Below, in pieces: positions 26,469 through 35,213 of a stretch of DNA of 64,000 nt (positions are counted from its first letter, which is position 1; every line of letters begins with the position of its first letter). The position numbers were made by a program, and so were the translations under genes. Below the pieces are notes generated by a model, which saw only the letters and a list, made by a program, of their open reading frames with translations, had not been told where the DNA came from and searched no databases. This DNA is from an uncultured bacterium. Its GTDB lineage: Bacteria > Actinomycetota > Coriobacteriia > Coriobacteriales > Atopobiaceae. Where the stretch lies: contig CAJMNO010000009.1 of the NCBI GenBank assembly GCA_905214865.1, positions 1-64,000 of the forward strand, read 5' to 3'.

Positions 26469-26492
26469 GGCCCGCCGCGGTTGCGACGGGCC
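26469..26492 (-). terminator. Terminator after the RlpA-like gene
   Basis: GGCCCG (26469-26474) pairs with CGGGCC (26487-26492), with further GC pairs inside. On the minus strand it is followed by TTTACGTT, and it lies 23 nt past the stop of the 26515-27633 gene. Confidence 0.5.
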
Positions 26493-26514
26493 GATGCCTG
26501 GTCTGTGTGTGCCG

Positions 26515-27633
26515 CTAGCTCACCACGCGGTAGCCCACGGTGCCCACGCCGTCAAAGCCGAGCGCGTGCGCGACGGCGGGCTGCAGGTCGATCTGCCTGT
26601 TGCCGGCGTATGGGCCGCGGTCGTTGACCACCGCGCGCACGGTCTTGCCGTTGTAGGAGATCTCGATGACCGTGCCGAGGGGCATGGTCTTCATCGCCAC
26701 GCCCATGGAGGTGGGGGTCACGGTGTCGCCCGAGGCGGTGGTCCCGTACATGAAGCCGTCGCCCTCGCCGTACATTGATGCCTGCACGTACTTGTAGCTC
26801 GCCGAGCTGCTGGACGAGGAGGAGCCGCTTCCCTTGGACGAGCTCGCCGAACTGCTGCCGGACGACCCCTTGCTGCCGCTCGAGGAGGACGAGCTGCTTG
26901 AGGACGACGAGGAGCTGCTGCTTGACGAGGACGACGAGCTGCCGGAGGACGACGAGCCGGACGAGGAGTCGGCGCTCTTGCTCGCGGCCGCCTGGAGCGC
27001 GGCGTTGGTGTCGCTGTCCTGCGTGCCCTGCGCCACGGCGGCCTCGTACGCTGCCTGCTTGGCTGCCTGGTCTTCCTTGGCCTTCTCCTCGGCGGCCGAC
27101 GCCGTCTGGTCCGCCTCCTCCTTGGCCTGCTGGGTCACGCTCACCTGGGCGTCAGCCGCGGCCTTCTCGGACTCCAGGTCCTGCTTGGTCTGCTCAAGCT
27201 CCTTCTCCATGCTGTCGAGCTGCTCGATCTCGTCCAGGTTGGATGAGGTGATGGTGGTGAAGTACTGTGCGGTGGAGAGGAACTCGCTGAACGAGTCGGA
27301 CGTGAGCAGCAGCGAGACGAGGTTGGCCTGGTCCTGTTGGAACTTGTAGTGGCTGCGAATCGCCGCGGCCGCCTTCTGCTTCTGCTCGGGGAGCTGGGCC
27401 TCCAGCTCGCTGATGCGCTGGTTGTTCTCGTCGATCTTGCCCTGGAGATCGTTCGACTTGTCGACCGCCGCCTGGTAGTCCTCGCCGGCCTTGATGGCGG
27501 CGTCCTGCAGGCTCTCCAGGTCTGCCGCATGGGCGGTCGCGGGGACGGACCAGAGCGAGAGGGCGAGCGCCGTCGCCGCTCCGATCGCTCCCGCGGCTCG
27601 CATGCCCCTTCTTGCACCCTTGTTCGCTGTCAT
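26515..27633 (-). CDS. Secreted coiled-coil protein with poly-Ser linker and C-terminal double-psi beta-barrel (RlpA/3D-like)
   Basis: A 372-residue exported protein. Signal peptide about 1-37 (ends TAHAAD). A PcsB-like coiled coil runs about 38-200 (DLESLQDAAIKAGEDYQ, ISELEAQLPEQKQK). An extreme Ser/Gly linker lies at about 215-285. The C-terminal double-psi beta-barrel has MYGEGDGFMYGTTASGD, VAMKTMPLGTVIEI and NDRGPYAGNRQIDL, as in RlpA and cell-wall-binding 3D domains, with Asp residues that can act on peptidoglycan. It is likely a cell-wall hydrolase or separation factor. AAGGAGAG precedes the ATG. It follows the cyclophilin gene by 20 nt. Confidence 0.85.
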   Translation of the reverse strand: MTANKGARRGMRAAGAIGAATALALSLWSVPATAHAADLESLQDAAIKAGEDYQAAVDKSNDLQGKIDENNQRISELEAQLPEQKQKAAAAIRSHYKFQQDQANLVSLLLTSDSFSEFLSTAQYFTTITSSNLDEIEQLDSMEKELEQTKQDLESEKAAADAQVSVTQQAKEEADQTASAAEEKAKEDQAAKQAAYEAAVAQGTQDSDTNAALQAAASKSADSSSGSSSSGSSSSSSSSSSSSSSSSSSSSSGSKGSSGSSSASSSKGSGSSSSSSSASYKYVQASMYGEGDGFMYGTTASGDTVTPTSMGVAMKTMPLGTVIEISYNGKTVRAVVNDRGPYAGNRQIDLQPAVAHALGFDGVGTVGYRVVS

Positions 27634-27653
27634 GGCTCTCCTTGCCTTCCGCC

Positions 27654-28334
27654 CTAGTCCACGAGGGCAATCTTTGTGATGACGGGCTGGTCCGCCCTTG
27701 CGACGAGGCCGCTCGAGTCCTGCGGCCTCACCTTGGAGCAGATGGCGTCGACGACCTCCATGCCGCTGGTGACGCTGCCAAAGGCGGCGTAGGTCCCGTC
27801 GAGGTCGGTGTCCTGCTGCTGCATGATGAAGAACTGCGAGCTGGCGGAGTCGTAGTCCGTCGCGCGCGCCATGCTGATGACGCCGCGCTTGTGGAGGATG
27901 GAGTTGGCGACCCCGTTAGCGGTGAACTCGCCCTTGATTCTGCGTCCGGAACCTCCCGTCCCGTCCCCGTTGGGGTCACCGCCCTGGATCATGAAGCCGC
28001 TCACGACCCGATGGAAGGTGAGTCCGTCGTAGAACCCGCGCTGCACGAGGTCGCAGAAGTTGCTCACCGTGATGGGCGCGGAGTCGGCGTAGAGCTCGAC
28101 GTCCATGGAGCCATAGCCGCTGACCTCGATGGTGACGTGGTGCGTTCCGGACGAGAACCCGTTGTCGAGCGCCTGCGAGAGCACCTCGCCGGACGACGAG
28201 TCCGCGGCGAAGTCCTCGCTCGCGCTGTCGATGGTGTCTGGGACTGCGGGCTCGCACGCGGCGAGCGCCAGGGTCGAGGTGGCCGCAATGGCCGCCAGGA
28301 AGGCGCGTCGTGTGATCGCTGGGCCCTGCTCCAT
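27654..28334 (-). CDS. Cyclophilin-type peptidyl-prolyl isomerase lipoprotein
   Basis: A 226-residue exported cyclophilin. The N-terminus has a twin-arginine-like start (TRRAFLAAIAA) and a lipobox LAAC (Cys about residue 26), so it is probably membrane-anchored outside the cell. The cyclophilin domain (about 70-225) has the family motifs FHRVVSGFMIQGGDP, SQFFIMQ and YAAFGSVTSGMEVVD, with the catalytic Arg in FHRV. It assists folding of secreted proteins by isomerising peptidyl-proline bonds. It is the first gene of a two-gene operon with the RlpA-like protein. Confidence 0.88.
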   Translation of the reverse strand: MEQGPAITRRAFLAAIAATSTLALAACEPAVPDTIDSASEDFAADSSSGEVLSQALDNGFSSGTHHVTIEVSGYGSMDVELYADSAPITVSNFCDLVQRGFYDGLTFHRVVSGFMIQGGDPNGDGTGGSGRRIKGEFTANGVANSILHKRGVISMARATDYDSASSQFFIMQQQDTDLDGTYAAFGSVTSGMEVVDAICSKVRPQDSSGLVARADQPVITKIALVD

Positions 28335-28698
28335 GCATCATTCCTAACGTCGGGGACCGTAAGAGAATAAACTAACCTCGTGAAGCTCTCGTGGACTTAT
28401 GCGTCGTGGCTGGTCCAAGGGCCGCTCGCTGATGCTTTGATGCCTTCTGTCGAATAGACGAAGGCTTTCTATCCAATAGGTTGTTTGGGGCTCCCGTTTG
28501 GGTGACATTTTCGCCCCAAGCAGCACGCGCTCGACCTCGAAACAGGTCCCCGCCAGCCTGCCCAAATCGACCCGTCGTCCCGTCCCGGGTGGCGACCGAG
28601 GGGGCGGGGGAGAGGCGCGCCGCAAACGGGAGAGCCCCCACCCCCCCGCGGTGGGGGGATGGGGGCTCCGTCGTCGCGGGTCTCTCCGCTAGACTCGC
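28335..28698. other. Intergenic region with a strong terminator
   Basis: No gene is convincing here. It holds the promoter region of the cyclophilin operon and, at 28632-28668, the terminator of the ABC exporter operon. The middle part (28490-28600), with short complementary G and C runs such as TTGGGGC and GCCCCAA, could fold, but I cannot name a function. Confidence 0.4.
28632..28668 (-). terminator. Terminator of the ABC exporter operon
   Basis: GAGCCCCCA (28632-28640) pairs perfectly with TGGGGGCTC (28660-28668), and the inner C and G runs extend the stem. It lies about 30 nt past the stop of the exporter gene on the minus strand. Confidence 0.65.
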
Positions 28699-30633
28699 CT
28701 ACTCGAGCTCGAACGCTCCCGTGTAGAGCTGGTAGTACGTGCCCCTCTGGGCGATGAGCTCGTCGTGCGTGCCGCGCTCGATGATGCGGCCGTGGTCCAG
28801 GACGATGATCACGTTGGAGTTGCGCACGGTCGAGAGCCTGTGGGCGATCACGAACGTGGTCCTGCCGTACATGAGGGCGTCCATGCCCTTTTGCACGATC
28901 TGCTCGGTGCGCGTGTCGATGCTCGAGGTCGCCTCGTCCAGGATCATGACGGGCGGGTCGGCAACGGCGGCTCGGGCGATGGAGATGAGCTGCCTCTGGC
29001 CCTGCGAGAGCTGCGCCGCGTTGTCGGTGAGCATCGTCTGGTAGCCGTCGGGGAGGCGCCTGATGAAGCTGTCCGCGCCCGCGAGCTTCGCGGCCCCGAT
29101 GCACTCCTCGTCGGTCGCGTCGAGGCGGCCGTAGCGGATGTTGTCCATGACCGTGCCGGTGAAGAGGTTGGTGTCCTGCAGCACCATTCCGAGGGAGCGG
29201 CGAAGGTCGGGCTTGCGGATCTTCTCGATGTTGATTCCGTCGTAGCGGATCTTGCCGTCCTCGATGTCGTAGAAGCGATTGAGGAGGTTGGTGATGGTCG
29301 TCTTGCCCGCTCCCGTTGCGCCCACGAACGCCACCTTCTGGCCGGGCTTCGCGAACAGCGAGATGTCGTGCAGGATGGTGTGGCCGGGGTTGTAGGAGAA
29401 GTCGACGTCCTCAAGACGCACGTCACCGGCGAGCGGGGTGTAGGTGACGGTGCCGTCGTGGTGCGGGTGCTTCCACGCCCAGCTCTCGGTGCGCTCGGGG
29501 CACTCCTCGATGCTGCCGTCGGCGCCCCTCCTCACGTTTACCAGGGTGACGTATCCCTCGTCGTGCTCGGGCTCCTCGTCAATGAGTTCAAAGATGCGCT
29601 CGGCGCCGGCGAGGCCCATGACCACGAAGTTGATCTGCTGGGAGACCTGCCCGATGGAGCCGGCGAAGCGCTTGGTGAGGTTGAGGAAGGGCACGACGAT
29701 GGAGATCGAGAGGGCCATCCCGCTAATCGAGGGGTTGGGAGTCCCGCTGGTGAGGAACGCGACTCCGGCGACGGCGACAACCACATAGGCGAGGTTACCG
29801 AGGTTCATCAACACGGGCATGAGCGTGTTCCCGTAGGTGTTGGCACTCCTGGATGCCTGATAGAGCTCCTCGTTCACACGGTCGAAGTCCTCGATCGTCT
29901 GTGGTTCGTGCGTGAAGACCTTGATGACCTTCTCGCCGCTCATGGCCTCCTCGGCAAAGCCCTCGACGCGTGCGAGCTTCTGCTGCTGGGCCAGGAAGAA
30001 GCGGGCGCTCCTTCCCCCAAGGACCTTCGTCGCATACACCATGACCAGAACCATGGCGAGGACGACGAGCGTGAGGGGGACCGAGTACCAGAGCATGATG
30101 ACCAGGACGGAGCCCATCGCAAAGGCCATCGTTAGCAAGTTTGGCAGGGCCTGGCCGATGAGCTGGCGCAGCGTGTCGGTGTCGTTCGTGTAGTGAGACA
30201 TGATGTCGCCGTGCTTGTTGGTGTCAAAGTAGCGGATGGGGAGGTCCTCCATGTGGTCGAACATCTGGTTCCTGACCTTCATGAGGGTTCCCTGGCAGAT
30301 GACGGCACCAAGCTGGTTGTATGCGATGTTCGCGGCGAGCGCGACTGCGTAGCAGAGGACGAGCGATCCGACGATGCGGGCGATTTGCGGCTGCGCCGCC
30401 GACCAATCCCCGGTCTTGAAGGTTGTCTGAACGACGTCGATTGCCTGCTGCATGAATATCGACGGGACCGACGCCAGGACCGCGGAGGCAATGATGCACA
30501 TCACCTGCACGGTGACCTGAACGGGATAATAGTGATACGTCATGGACAGCACGCGTCCGAACGTGCGGCCGGGGCTTGCTGGTCCGCGGCGCCCCCCTTG
30601 CTGCTCCCTTTTGGATTCCTGGGTGTTACTCAT
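28699..30633 (-). CDS. ABC exporter half-transporter (permease plus ATPase), second subunit
   Basis: A 644-residue type I ABC exporter subunit. Six transmembrane helices span about 30-340, followed by an ATPase with Walker A GATGAGKTT, Q-loop, signature LSQGQRQLISIARA, Walker B VMILDEATSS and H-loop AHRLSTV. An insertion before the ATPase (about residues 365-400, with ADGSIEECPERTE) is typical of heterodimeric partners. GTG 30639 is open, but GGAGGG upstream fits ATG 30633. The gene overlaps the first subunit gene by 8 nt. With its partner and the MarR gene it forms a likely multidrug export operon. Confidence 0.9.
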   Translation of the reverse strand: MSNTQESKREQQGGRRGPASPGRTFGRVLSMTYHYYPVQVTVQVMCIIASAVLASVPSIFMQQAIDVVQTTFKTGDWSAAQPQIARIVGSLVLCYAVALAANIAYNQLGAVICQGTLMKVRNQMFDHMEDLPIRYFDTNKHGDIMSHYTNDTDTLRQLIGQALPNLLTMAFAMGSVLVIMLWYSVPLTLVVLAMVLVMVYATKVLGGRSARFFLAQQQKLARVEGFAEEAMSGEKVIKVFTHEPQTIEDFDRVNEELYQASRSANTYGNTLMPVLMNLGNLAYVVVAVAGVAFLTSGTPNPSISGMALSISIVVPFLNLTKRFAGSIGQVSQQINFVVMGLAGAERIFELIDEEPEHDEGYVTLVNVRRGADGSIEECPERTESWAWKHPHHDGTVTYTPLAGDVRLEDVDFSYNPGHTILHDISLFAKPGQKVAFVGATGAGKTTITNLLNRFYDIEDGKIRYDGINIEKIRKPDLRRSLGMVLQDTNLFTGTVMDNIRYGRLDATDEECIGAAKLAGADSFIRRLPDGYQTMLTDNAAQLSQGQRQLISIARAAVADPPVMILDEATSSIDTRTEQIVQKGMDALMYGRTTFVIAHRLSTVRNSNVIIVLDHGRIIERGTHDELIAQRGTYYQLYTGAFELE

Positions 30634-32443
30634 TTGCACCCTCCTCTCCGCGATTCCTGTTTGGCGCGAGTTCGCTCATCCTCACGTCATGTGACTGCTT
30701 GTTCTGTGTCGTGTACGTCTCTCGGTAGATATCGTTCCTGCGTAGGAGCTCCTCGTGGGTGCCGATGTCGTCGATGCGACCATCCTTCATGACGACGATC
30801 CTGTCGCAATCCTCGATGGAGCTGGTTCGCTGGGCAATGATCACCTTCGTCGTCTCGGGGATGTAGCTCTTGAACCCCTCCCTGATCAGCTTGTCCGTCT
30901 TTGTGTCGACGGCGCTCGTGGAGTCGTCCAGGATGAGGATCTTGGGGCGCTTGAGGAGCGCCCTTGCGATGCAGAGTCGCTGCTTCTGCCCGCCCGAGAC
31001 GTTGGTGCCTCCCTGCTCGATGTAGGTGTCGTACTTTTCCGGGAAGAGCTGGATGAACTCGTCTGCCTGAGCGAGCTTGCACGCTTCCAGGATCTGGTCG
31101 TCCGTCGCGTTTGGGTCGCCCCAGCGTAGGTTGTCCTTGATGGTGCCGCTGAAGAGCACGTTTCTCTGAAGCACCATCGCGACTTGGTCGCGGAGCGCCT
31201 TAAGGTCGTACTCCCTCACGTCATGCCCACCTACGCGTACGGTGCCCCTGGTCGCGTCGTAGAGGCGGCTGATGAGCTGCACGAGTGTGGACTTGGAGGA
31301 ACCCGTTCCGCCAAGGATGCCAATCACCTCCCCGCTCTTGATGTGGAGGTCGATGTCGTCGAGGGCCATCCTCTCCGCCTTGCTCGAGTATTCAAAGCTT
31401 ACGTGATCGAAGTCGATGGAACCGTCCGGGATGGTGGTGAGGGCGTTCTCGGGGCTTGTGATGTCGCTCTTCTCCTGCAGTACCTCGCACAGACGACGCG
31501 CTCCCTCTTCGGCCATGGTGACCATCACGAAGACCATCGAGAGCATCATCAGGCTCATGAGCATGCTGAAGCCGTAGGTGATGAGCGCGGACATCTGGCC
31601 CACGCCCATCGCCTGGGCCTGGGTGCTCACGATCGCCTTTGAGCCGAAGTAGATGACGTATGCGTAGATGACGTCAATCGCAAGGGTCATGAGCGGCATG
31701 TTCCAGGCGAGAATCCTCTCGACGTGAACGAAGTCGTGGTAGACGTTGCCCGAGGCCTCGTGGAACTTCTCCCTCTCGTGGTCCTCCCTCACGTAAGACT
31801 TGACCACTCGGATACCGCTCACGTTCTCCTCGACGGAGTCGTTCATGCGGTCATAGCGCTTGAAGATTCGCTTGAAGATGGGCATCACCGTAAGGGCAAT
31901 CTTAAAGACGCCGAAGCCAAGAATGAACGAGACGACCAGGTACACGGCGGCCATTGGGCCGCCTGATAGGAAGGCCATGACGATCGAGAACACCATGAGG
32001 AGCGGTGCTCTCACGACGAGCCTGATGAGCATCATGAACGCCTGCTGGACGTTGTTGACGTCCGTGGTAAGGCGCGTCACCAGGGAAGACGTGCTAAACC
32101 GATCGATGTTTGAGAACGAGAATCCCTGGATCCTCTCGAACACGTCATGCCGGAGGTTGCGCGCGAAACCCGTTGACGCCTTGGCGCAGGTGATTCCCGC
32201 CATGGTTCCGCAGAACAGGCTGAACAGGGCAAGAAAGACCAGGAGGATTGCATAGTGGGCGATTTCCTGCATTCCTCCGCCTGCCGTTATCCTGTCGATG
32301 AGGCTTGCCGTGATGAATGGGATCGAGCACTCCACCGCGACCTCGCCTAGGACGAAGACCGGCGTTACCACCGAGCTCCGCTTGAACTCCCTGAGGCTCT
32401 TCCCCAGGGTCGAGAATATCTGCCTGTAGGTCAGTTCCTGCAC
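30626..32443 (-). CDS. ABC exporter half-transporter (permease plus ATPase), first subunit
   Basis: A 605-residue exporter subunit with six membrane segments (about 15-320) and an ATPase domain with Walker A GGTGSSKSTL, signature VSGGQKQRLCIARA, Walker B ILILDDSTSA and a Q in the switch position (IIAQRTSSI). The second Walker B acid is Asp rather than Glu, and the switch His is Gln, so this subunit carries the degenerate site of a heterodimer. The partner has the consensus residues. The start is GTG with GGGAGG upstream, overlapping the MarR gene by 13 nt, so translation is likely coupled. Confidence 0.9.
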   Translation of the reverse strand: MQELTYRQIFSTLGKSLREFKRSSVVTPVFVLGEVAVECSIPFITASLIDRITAGGGMQEIAHYAILLVFLALFSLFCGTMAGITCAKASTGFARNLRHDVFERIQGFSFSNIDRFSTSSLVTRLTTDVNNVQQAFMMLIRLVVRAPLLMVFSIVMAFLSGGPMAAVYLVVSFILGFGVFKIALTVMPIFKRIFKRYDRMNDSVEENVSGIRVVKSYVREDHEREKFHEASGNVYHDFVHVERILAWNMPLMTLAIDVIYAYVIYFGSKAIVSTQAQAMGVGQMSALITYGFSMLMSLMMLSMVFVMVTMAEEGARRLCEVLQEKSDITSPENALTTIPDGSIDFDHVSFEYSSKAERMALDDIDLHIKSGEVIGILGGTGSSKSTLVQLISRLYDATRGTVRVGGHDVREYDLKALRDQVAMVLQRNVLFSGTIKDNLRWGDPNATDDQILEACKLAQADEFIQLFPEKYDTYIEQGGTNVSGGQKQRLCIARALLKRPKILILDDSTSAVDTKTDKLIREGFKSYIPETTKVIIAQRTSSIEDCDRIVVMKDGRIDDIGTHEELLRRNDIYRETYTTQNKQSHDVRMSELAPNRNRGEEGANE

Positions 32444-32922
32444 CTCTTGCCTCCCGTCTCCTCTTGTTCGATGTGCACCCAGTGGTCGACCAGCCGGTCG
32501 AGGGTGTGGGCAAGGTCCCGCTTCTCGTCCTCGTCGAGGACCGAGAGCATGCGGCTCTCAAATTCCTCGTTCCTCTTTGCGCACTCGACCGCCGCCCGCT
32601 CGCCCTCGGGGGTGAGGGTGACGTTGAGCTGTCTGCGATCCTGGTCGGACCTCGTCCTGTTCACCAGTCCCTCGTACTCCAGCTTCGAGAGCACCTCCGA
32701 CAGCGACGCGGAGCTGATGGGGACCGTCTCCTGCAGGAAGCGCTGGGACGTGGTCCCGCCGGCGCGGTAGAGCCTCACGAGAATGTGCTGTTTGCCCGCC
32801 CTTCCCCCCGCGTTCACGTGGAGGAAGTGGCCAAAGTAGCCGAAGTCGCTGAGGATGCGCTGCTCGACGGTCTTTGATGCCTCGCGCTCGAGCAGGTGCC
32901 CGCGTGACGAGTCGTTGCACAC
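32431..32922 (-). CDS. MarR family transcriptional regulator
   Basis: A 163-residue winged-helix regulator. The DNA-binding region (about 60-115) includes SSASLSEVLSKLEYEGLV as recognition helix and RTRSDQDRRQLNVTLT as the wing, with dimerisation helices on both sides. MarR proteins usually repress exporters and their own gene and are released by small molecules. The start is GTG with GAGGAGG upstream. It is the first gene of the exporter operon, and the promoter at 32962-32998 carries matching palindromes, supporting autoregulation. Confidence 0.85.
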   Translation of the reverse strand: MCNDSSRGHLLEREASKTVEQRILSDFGYFGHFLHVNAGGRAGKQHILVRLYRAGGTTSQRFLQETVPISSASLSEVLSKLEYEGLVNRTRSDQDRRQLNVTLTPEGERAAVECAKRNEEFESRMLSVLDEDEKRDLAHTLDRLVDHWVHIEQEETGGKRCRN

Positions 32923-32961
32923 GTCGTCCTCCTCTCTTCCAAGTTTCGTTAGCGCGGGAAA

Positions 32962-32998
32962 ACATTAGGTACCTAGCAAATAGATGTCAAGGTACCTT
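32962..32998 (-). promoter_or_regulatory. Sigma-70-type promoter with two GGTACC palindromes (MarR operator)
   Basis: On the minus strand TTGACA (complement of 32985-32990) and TAATGT (complement of 32962-32967) are separated by exactly 17 nt. The palindrome TAGGTACCTA (32966-32975) overlaps the -10 box and AAGGTACCTT (32989-32998) touches the -35 box; their centres are 23 nt apart. This fits repression by a MarR dimer pair. Confidence 0.75.
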
Positions 32999-33160
32999 CC
33001 TAAATTCACAGTTCAAACGCCAGGGGAGTTGACGCTTCCCTTGCAACGAGGCTGAAACCTCATGTAGTTGACTGGGAAATGTCAGGGGAGCGTAAGGTGC
33101 GGTCACGCGACGGTAAGGGCCGACCAAGGGGGGCTGATTGCCTGCGGACACGGGATACAT

Positions 33161-33199
33161 TGCATGCTGACACGGGGTGTGGCTCATAAGCTATGCAAT
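33161..33199 (+). promoter_or_regulatory. Inverted repeat upstream of pstS
   Basis: ATTGCAT (33161-33167) and ATGCAAT (33193-33199) are perfect complements 25 nt apart, ending about 40 nt before the pstS start. It may be a leader hairpin or a site for the phosphate response regulator. I could not identify a classical pho box with confidence. Confidence 0.25.
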
Positions 33200-33238
33200 G
33201 AAGAGAGCTGCGTCCCTTCACCCTCTGGAAGGAGAACA

Positions 33239-34192
33239 ATGTCCGGTCACAGCATGTCTCGTCGTAGCTTCGTCCTGGCTGGCGCAACCCTCGCCTCGAC
33301 GCTCGGCCTTGGTCTCGTTGGTTGCGGCGGGAGCGGCTCCAGCTCCACCGCCGACTCCAGCGCGTCCTCTGGCTCCTCCGCCTCGAGTGCAAACCTCTCC
33401 GGCAGCGTGACCGCCGTTGGCTCCACCGCCCTCCAGCCCCTCGTCGAGGCTGCAGCCGAGCAGTTCATGGAGAAGAACCCCGGCGTTCAGGTGACCGTCC
33501 AGGGCGGCGGCTCCGGCCAGGGCATCACGCAGATTGCCGCGGGCTCCGTCCAGATCGGCGACTCCGACGTGTTCGCCGAGTCCAAGCTCGACAACCCCGA
33601 CGACGCCAAGAGGCTCAAGGACAACCAGGTGTGCGTGGTGGGCATGGGCCCCATCGTCAACCCCGACGTCACGGTCGACGACCTCACCATCGACCAGCTC
33701 AAGAGCATCTTCACCGGCGAGGTCACCAACTGGAAGGACCTTGGCGGCAGCGACGAGGACATCACGGTGATCAACCGCGCCTCCGGCTCCGGCACCAGGG
33801 CGACCTTCGAGGACGCCGTCCTCGGCGACACCAAGGTCCCCGACTCCTTCAAGCCGCAGGAGCAGGACTCCTCGGGCACCGTCGTCAAGATGGTCGCCTC
33901 CACCAAGGGTGCCATCTCCTACGTGGCCTTCTCCTACTACGACGACACCACCAAGGCCCTCAAGGTCGGCGGCGTCGAGGCCAAGGAGGAGAACGTCGAG
34001 ACCAACGACTGGACCATCTGGGCGTACGAGCACATGTACACCTCCACCAGCCCCGACGACGCGACCCAGGCGTTCATCGACTACATGCTCTCCGACGACG
34101 TCCAGGGCTCCCTGGTCGAGCAGACGGGCTATATCCCCATCACCGGCATGAAGGTCACCCGCGACGCCGACGGCAACGTCACCAACAAGTAG
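33239..34192 (+). CDS. pstS: Phosphate ABC transporter substrate-binding lipoprotein
   Basis: A 317-residue phosphate-binding protein. It has a twin-arginine-like N-terminus (SRRSFVLAG) and a lipobox LVGC (Cys about residue 29), then a Ser-rich linker. The periplasmic-binding fold has the phosphate-contacting segments AVGSTALQPL, QGGGSGQGITQ and RASGSGTRATF. It captures phosphate outside the membrane for PstCAB. An upstream frame start at 33068 lacks support; AAGGAG 5 nt before ATG 33239 decides it. It heads the pst-pho gene cluster. Confidence 0.93.
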   Translation: MSGHSMSRRSFVLAGATLASTLGLGLVGCGGSGSSSTADSSASSGSSASSANLSGSVTAVGSTALQPLVEAAAEQFMEKNPGVQVTVQGGGSGQGITQIAAGSVQIGDSDVFAESKLDNPDDAKRLKDNQVCVVGMGPIVNPDVTVDDLTIDQLKSIFTGEVTNWKDLGGSDEDITVINRASGSGTRATFEDAVLGDTKVPDSFKPQEQDSSGTVVKMVASTKGAISYVAFSYYDDTTKALKVGGVEAKEENVETNDWTIWAYEHMYTSTSPDDATQAFIDYMLSDDVQGSLVEQTGYIPITGMKVTRDADGNVTNK

Positions 34193-34238
34193 CGTTCCGC
34201 CAGCGCCTGAACTGGAAACCTACGTAACGGGAAGTCGA

Positions 34239-35213
34239 ATGAACAAAGAACTCGACGAAAGGGAGGAAGTCGCCCAGGCGGCTTCCTCCGCCCATGGCGG
34301 GGAGCGGCAGCCAAAGGTGAGGTCGAAGCACTCGATCGAGCGCGGGGGCCTCATCTTCTCCGGCATCTGTGTCGGCCTGGTCGTCGTACTCGTCGTGACG
34401 CTCATATTCATGGTCTGCTCGAGGGGCATCGCCACCTTCGCGCACGACGGGATATCGCTGGGGTCGTTCCTCTCCGGCACCACCTGGAACCCGCACTCCA
34501 AGGGCGCCGACGGCCAGCCCCTCATGGGAGCGCTGCCCATGATCTGCGGCTCGTTTGCGGTGACGCTCCTCTCCTGCGTCATCTCGCTGCCCTTCGCGCT
34601 CGGCGCCTCGATCTTTGTGGTCGAGGTCCAGCCGACCTTTGGCCAGAAGGTGTTCCGCCCCATGGTGGAGCTCCTCACGGGCATCCCCTCGGTCGTCTAC
34701 GGCCTGGTGGGACTGTCCATCGTGGTCAAGTGGACCAGCAGCTGGGCGGGTGGCACGGGCTACGGCATCTTCTCGGGGTCGATCGTGCTCGCCCTGATGA
34801 TCCTGCCCACCGTTACCTCGCTCGCGACCGACGCCATCGCCGCCGTTCCCGACAGCTACCGTGACGGCTCGTACGGCCTTGGCTGCACCCGCTGGCAGAC
34901 CATCCTGCACGTGGTGCTCCCCTCCGCCATGCCCGGCATCGTCACCGCGGTGATCATGGGCATGACGCGCGCCTTTGGCGAGGCCCTCGCCGTCCAGATG
35001 GTCATCGGCAACGCGGCACAGATGCCGACCGGGCTGTTCACGCCCGCCTCGACCCTCACCTCGGTCCTGACCATGGGCATGGGCAACGAGGCCATGGGGA
35101 CCGTGTACAACGACGTCCTTTGGTCGCTCGCCATGGTGCTGCTGCTGATGTCGCTCGTGTTCATCCTCATCGTCCATCTGATCGGAAGGAAGGGGGCGGC
35201 GAAGAATGGCTAG
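34239..35213 (+). CDS. pstC: Phosphate ABC transporter permease PstC
   Basis: A 324-residue inner-membrane permease with six predicted helices. A hydrophilic N-terminal extension of about 40 residues precedes the first. The family stretch VELLTGIPSVVYGLVGL lies near residue 145, and the ATPase-coupling loop DSYRDGSYGLGCTRWQTI near residue 205. It pairs with PstA to form the phosphate channel. The gene follows pstS after 46 nt and overlaps pstA by 8 nt. Confidence 0.93.
   Translation: MNKELDEREEVAQAASSAHGGERQPKVRSKHSIERGGLIFSGICVGLVVVLVVTLIFMVCSRGIATFAHDGISLGSFLSGTTWNPHSKGADGQPLMGALPMICGSFAVTLLSCVISLPFALGASIFVVEVQPTFGQKVFRPMVELLTGIPSVVYGLVGLSIVVKWTSSWAGGTGYGIFSGSIVLALMILPTVTSLATDAIAAVPDSYRDGSYGLGCTRWQTILHVVLPSAMPGIVTAVIMGMTRAFGEALAVQMVIGNAAQMPTGLFTPASTLTSVLTMGMGNEAMGTVYNDVLWSLAMVLLLMSLVFILIVHLIGRKGAAKNG

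Noticed and set aside
26834..27349. Plus-strand frame rich in Asp and Glu opposite the RlpA-like gene
   Set aside because: It is the antisense of the poly-serine linker and coiled coil; the minus-strand gene has a signal peptide and recognisable domains.
33000..33238. Classical pho box upstream of pstS
   Set aside because: TTCACA-like and GTTGAC-like words occur, but I could not find a convincing direct-repeat box with correct spacing, so only an inverted repeat was noted at low confidence.
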